Position numbers and translations under genes: made by a program
Shown: positions 62,849 to 64,000 of the stretch, one piece after another
How positions within the stretch are numbered: the first letter of the stretch is position 1
How the letters are laid out: each line of letters begins with the position of its first letter
Assembly: GCF_004792685.1 (NCBI RefSeq)
Contig: NZ_SRXT01000007.1
Location: forward strand, 124,001-188,000
Direction of reading: 5' to 3'
Source: Sphingomonas gei
Lineage (GTDB): Bacteria > Pseudomonadota > Alphaproteobacteria > Sphingomonadales > Sphingomonadaceae
Length of the DNA stretch: 64,000 nt
Notes under the pieces: model-generated
Database searches by the model: none
What the model was told of the DNA's origin: nothing
What the model saw: the letters and a program-made list of their open reading frames with translations, nothing else

Positions 62849-63295
62849 ATGGGCGAAGACGATTGGGATCCGCTGCGCCATCCGGGCCATTATTTCAGCC
62901 GCATTTCGCGCGGCCTGACTCGGGTCGGCGACGGGCGGCTACGGGAATTGGGCTTCGCCACCGCGCAGCTTCCGGTGCTGGCTGCGCTGAAGGACGGCGC
63001 ACGGCTGTCGCAGAGCGAACTCGCGCGCTGGGCCAAGGTCGAGCAGCCCACCATGGCACAGATGCTCTCGCGGATGGAACGCGATGGCCTGATCCGGCGG
63101 GAGCCCGATCCGGAGGACCGGCGCTCAAGCCTGGTCTCGCTGACCGAGATCGCGCTCGAGCGGCTTCCGGCCGGGCGTGCCGTACTGCGCCAGGGCAATG
63201 CCGACATGACCAAGGGGTTGTCTCGGGACGAGGTGGATGCCCTCATTTCACTGCTGCGGCGCGTCCTCGCCAATGTCGAAGCGCTCGAGGCCTGA
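62849..63295 (+). CDS. MarR family transcriptional regulator
   Basis: A 148-residue winged-helix regulator. LSQSELARWAKVEQPTMAQML is the recognition part, and RMERDGLIRREPDPEDRRS the wing with its conserved Asp/Arg. MarR proteins sense phenolic or other small molecules and repress a neighbouring gene. The divergent TetX-like monooxygenase and the palindrome between them fit that scheme. The ribosome site lies inside the operator arm. Confidence 0.94.
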   Translation: MGEDDWDPLRHPGHYFSRISRGLTRVGDGRLRELGFATAQLPVLAALKDGARLSQSELARWAKVEQPTMAQMLSRMERDGLIRREPDPEDRRSSLVSLTEIALERLPAGRAVLRQGNADMTKGLSRDEVDALISLLRRVLANVEALEA

Positions 63296-63450
63296 TCCGG
63301 CTGTCGAGCGGGGCGCCGGCGAGCGAAGCGCCCGATGCAGGCCAGCCTGTTCCCCCACGTTGCCGCCGAAGCGGCGTGCGGCTAGGCGCAGTGCATGATG
63401 ATCAAACTGGCAACCGGACCACGCATGCCCGTTCCCGAGAGCAATCGTCT

Positions 63451-63789
63451 GTGAATCCCGCAGATCTTTACGGGCGCCTCATCCTCTGGATCGGTGACGG
63501 TACGGGGGCGCCGGACACCGTCCTTCACATTCATGCCGGTATGGCGGTGCTGCTGGTCGTGCGGCTGCTCACCGGTCGGTCGCTTGCAACGCCCTGGCCG
63601 CTGCTCGCCGTGTACGCGGCCGAGCTTGGTAACGAGATCATGGATTATTTCGGACATGGTCGCGTCATGCCCGACACGTTGAGTGACGTGCTCAACACGG
63701 TGTTTTGGCCAACGGTGCTGTTCATCGGTTTGCGGGTCAGGCGCGCGCGCGAAGCGCGTCCGTCACGCCGCCACGACGCGCTGCGATAA
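63451..63789 (+). CDS. Small membrane protein, unknown
   Basis: A 112-residue protein starting at GTG 63451 (MNPADLYGRLILWIGDG). About three hydrophobic segments are visible, with AAELGNEIMDYFGHG between the second and third, a Glu/Asp/His-rich loop that recalls VanZ-like proteins. GAGAG lies upstream. No ATG occurs in frame nearby. I do not recognise the family with certainty. Confidence 0.6.
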   Translation: MNPADLYGRLILWIGDGTGAPDTVLHIHAGMAVLLVVRLLTGRSLATPWPLLAVYAAELGNEIMDYFGHGRVMPDTLSDVLNTVFWPTVLFIGLRVRRAREARPSRRHDALR

Positions 63790-63805
63790 TCACGGAGCGA
63801 CGGTT

Positions 63806-63833
63806 GGTGCCGCGCGATCGACCGCGCGGCACC
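63806..63833. terminator. 11-bp hairpin between convergent genes
   Basis: GGTGCCGCGCG (63806-63816) and its exact inverse (63823-63833) flank six bases, between the small membrane protein gene and the mucR-type gene. No T tract follows on either strand. Confidence 0.55.
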
Positions 63834-63841
63834 TTGGTCGT

Positions 63842-64000
63842 TCAGGCGGTTTTGGCGCGGCCGCGCGGCGCAGCCGTTGCCGGTGCAGTCTGCGAACGGG
63901 CAGCGCGACCCTTCGCGCCGAGGCCGATCTTCTTCGCCATCGCGCGGCGCTGTTCCGAATAGCTCTCGGCGACCATCGGATAATCGGGCTTGAGGTTGTA
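63842..64000 (-). CDS. MucR/Ros family zinc-finger regulator, 3' part
   Basis: The last 52 codons and stop of a gene that continues past the window edge. The product ends YNLKPDYPMVAESYSEQRR, then MAKKIGLGAKGRAA and an Ala/Thr/Arg-rich tail. The segment NLKPDYPMVAxxYxxxRRxxAKKxGLG is the C-terminal signature of MucR/Ros regulators, which control exopolysaccharide and cell-cycle genes in alphaproteobacteria. The zinc finger lies outside the window. Confidence 0.9.
   Translation of the reverse strand, partial: YNLKPDYPMVAESYSEQRRAMAKKIGLGAKGRAARSQTAPATAAPRGRAKTA

Noticed and set aside
61674..63295. Tetracycline resistance locus
   Set aside because: The monooxygenase resembles TetX in fold and motif, but the substrate cannot be read from this; no mobile context is seen.

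Overview
The window reads as ordinary chromosome of a high-GC alphaproteobacterium, most likely a sphingomonad (Sphingomonas or a close relative). This rests on characteristic family content (zeta-type F1-ATPase inhibitor, TIGR02300 FYDLN-acid protein, MucR/Ros regulator, thiS-thiG fusion, M56/BlaI pair) and on dispersed palindromes typical of sphingomonads, such as arms of the form CCGTTCGCCCTGAGCTTGTC. No database search was run, so the genus is inference. Genes are densely packed on both strands, with many ATGA/GTGA overlaps. I see no prophage, insertion sequence, CRISPR array or biosynthetic cluster.

Layout. 0-6.4 kb: guaA; a redox cluster (methyltransferase, F420-type NADP oxidoreductase-like protein, SDR) divergent from a LysR regulator; then a lipoprotein, a GNAT acetyltransferase and a YffB/ArsC-like protein. 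6.4-12 kb: a repeat-rich gap, then panB, a YfgM-like TPR protein, bamB and der. 12-18 kb: an Hpt protein, bfd-bfr iron storage, a DUF418 membrane protein, a nitroreductase, a DUF3052 protein and purL. 18-25 kb: a YafY/WYL regulator with its likely VOC target, a phospholipase-D family enzyme with arsC, the aroQ-accB-accC operon and a fused thiS-thiG. 25-31 kb: stress and unknown genes, a TPP enzyme, and a 3-oxoacid CoA-transferase operon with an acid phosphatase between its two subunits.

31-40 kb: an unknown membrane protein and a ferritin-like protein, an epimerase, a dihaem cytochrome c, leuC-(small secreted peptide)-leuD, a quinone oxidoreductase, the F1-ATPase inhibitor, bolA and grxD. 40-50 kb: blaI-M56 peptidase behind a double operator, an MBL hydrolase, a DUF4230 protein, nadA, a GT-C-like membrane protein, dinB, an OmpA/EF-hand protein, nadC, a DUF4112 protein and a peptide-binding lipoprotein. 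51-57 kb: tRNA-Leu, ihfB, rpsA, cmk, aroA, a TIGR02300 protein and tRNA-Ala. 57-64 kb: a secreted unknown, an HTH-HhH protein, a Ca2+/H+ antiporter, a lone MbcA/ParS/Xre-type antitoxin, an RHH regulator with a PHB-depolymerase-type esterase, a TetX-like monooxygenase divergent from a MarR regulator, a small membrane protein and the 3' end of a mucR-family gene.

The most informative signals lie outside the coding sequence. Four regulator loci carry well-formed candidate operators: BlaI, YafY/WYL (the same architecture at two promoters), RHH and MarR. Two distant intergenic regions share two ordered sequence blocks. Three families of intergenic inverted repeats recur. Four small genes of 37 to 83 codons were read by hand, three with secretion-like N-termini. 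Nothing here amounts to a clear new defence or metabolic system; the best candidates for undescribed biology are the small secreted proteins, the unknown membrane/ferritin-like pair at 30.9-32.8 kb and the shared intergenic element.
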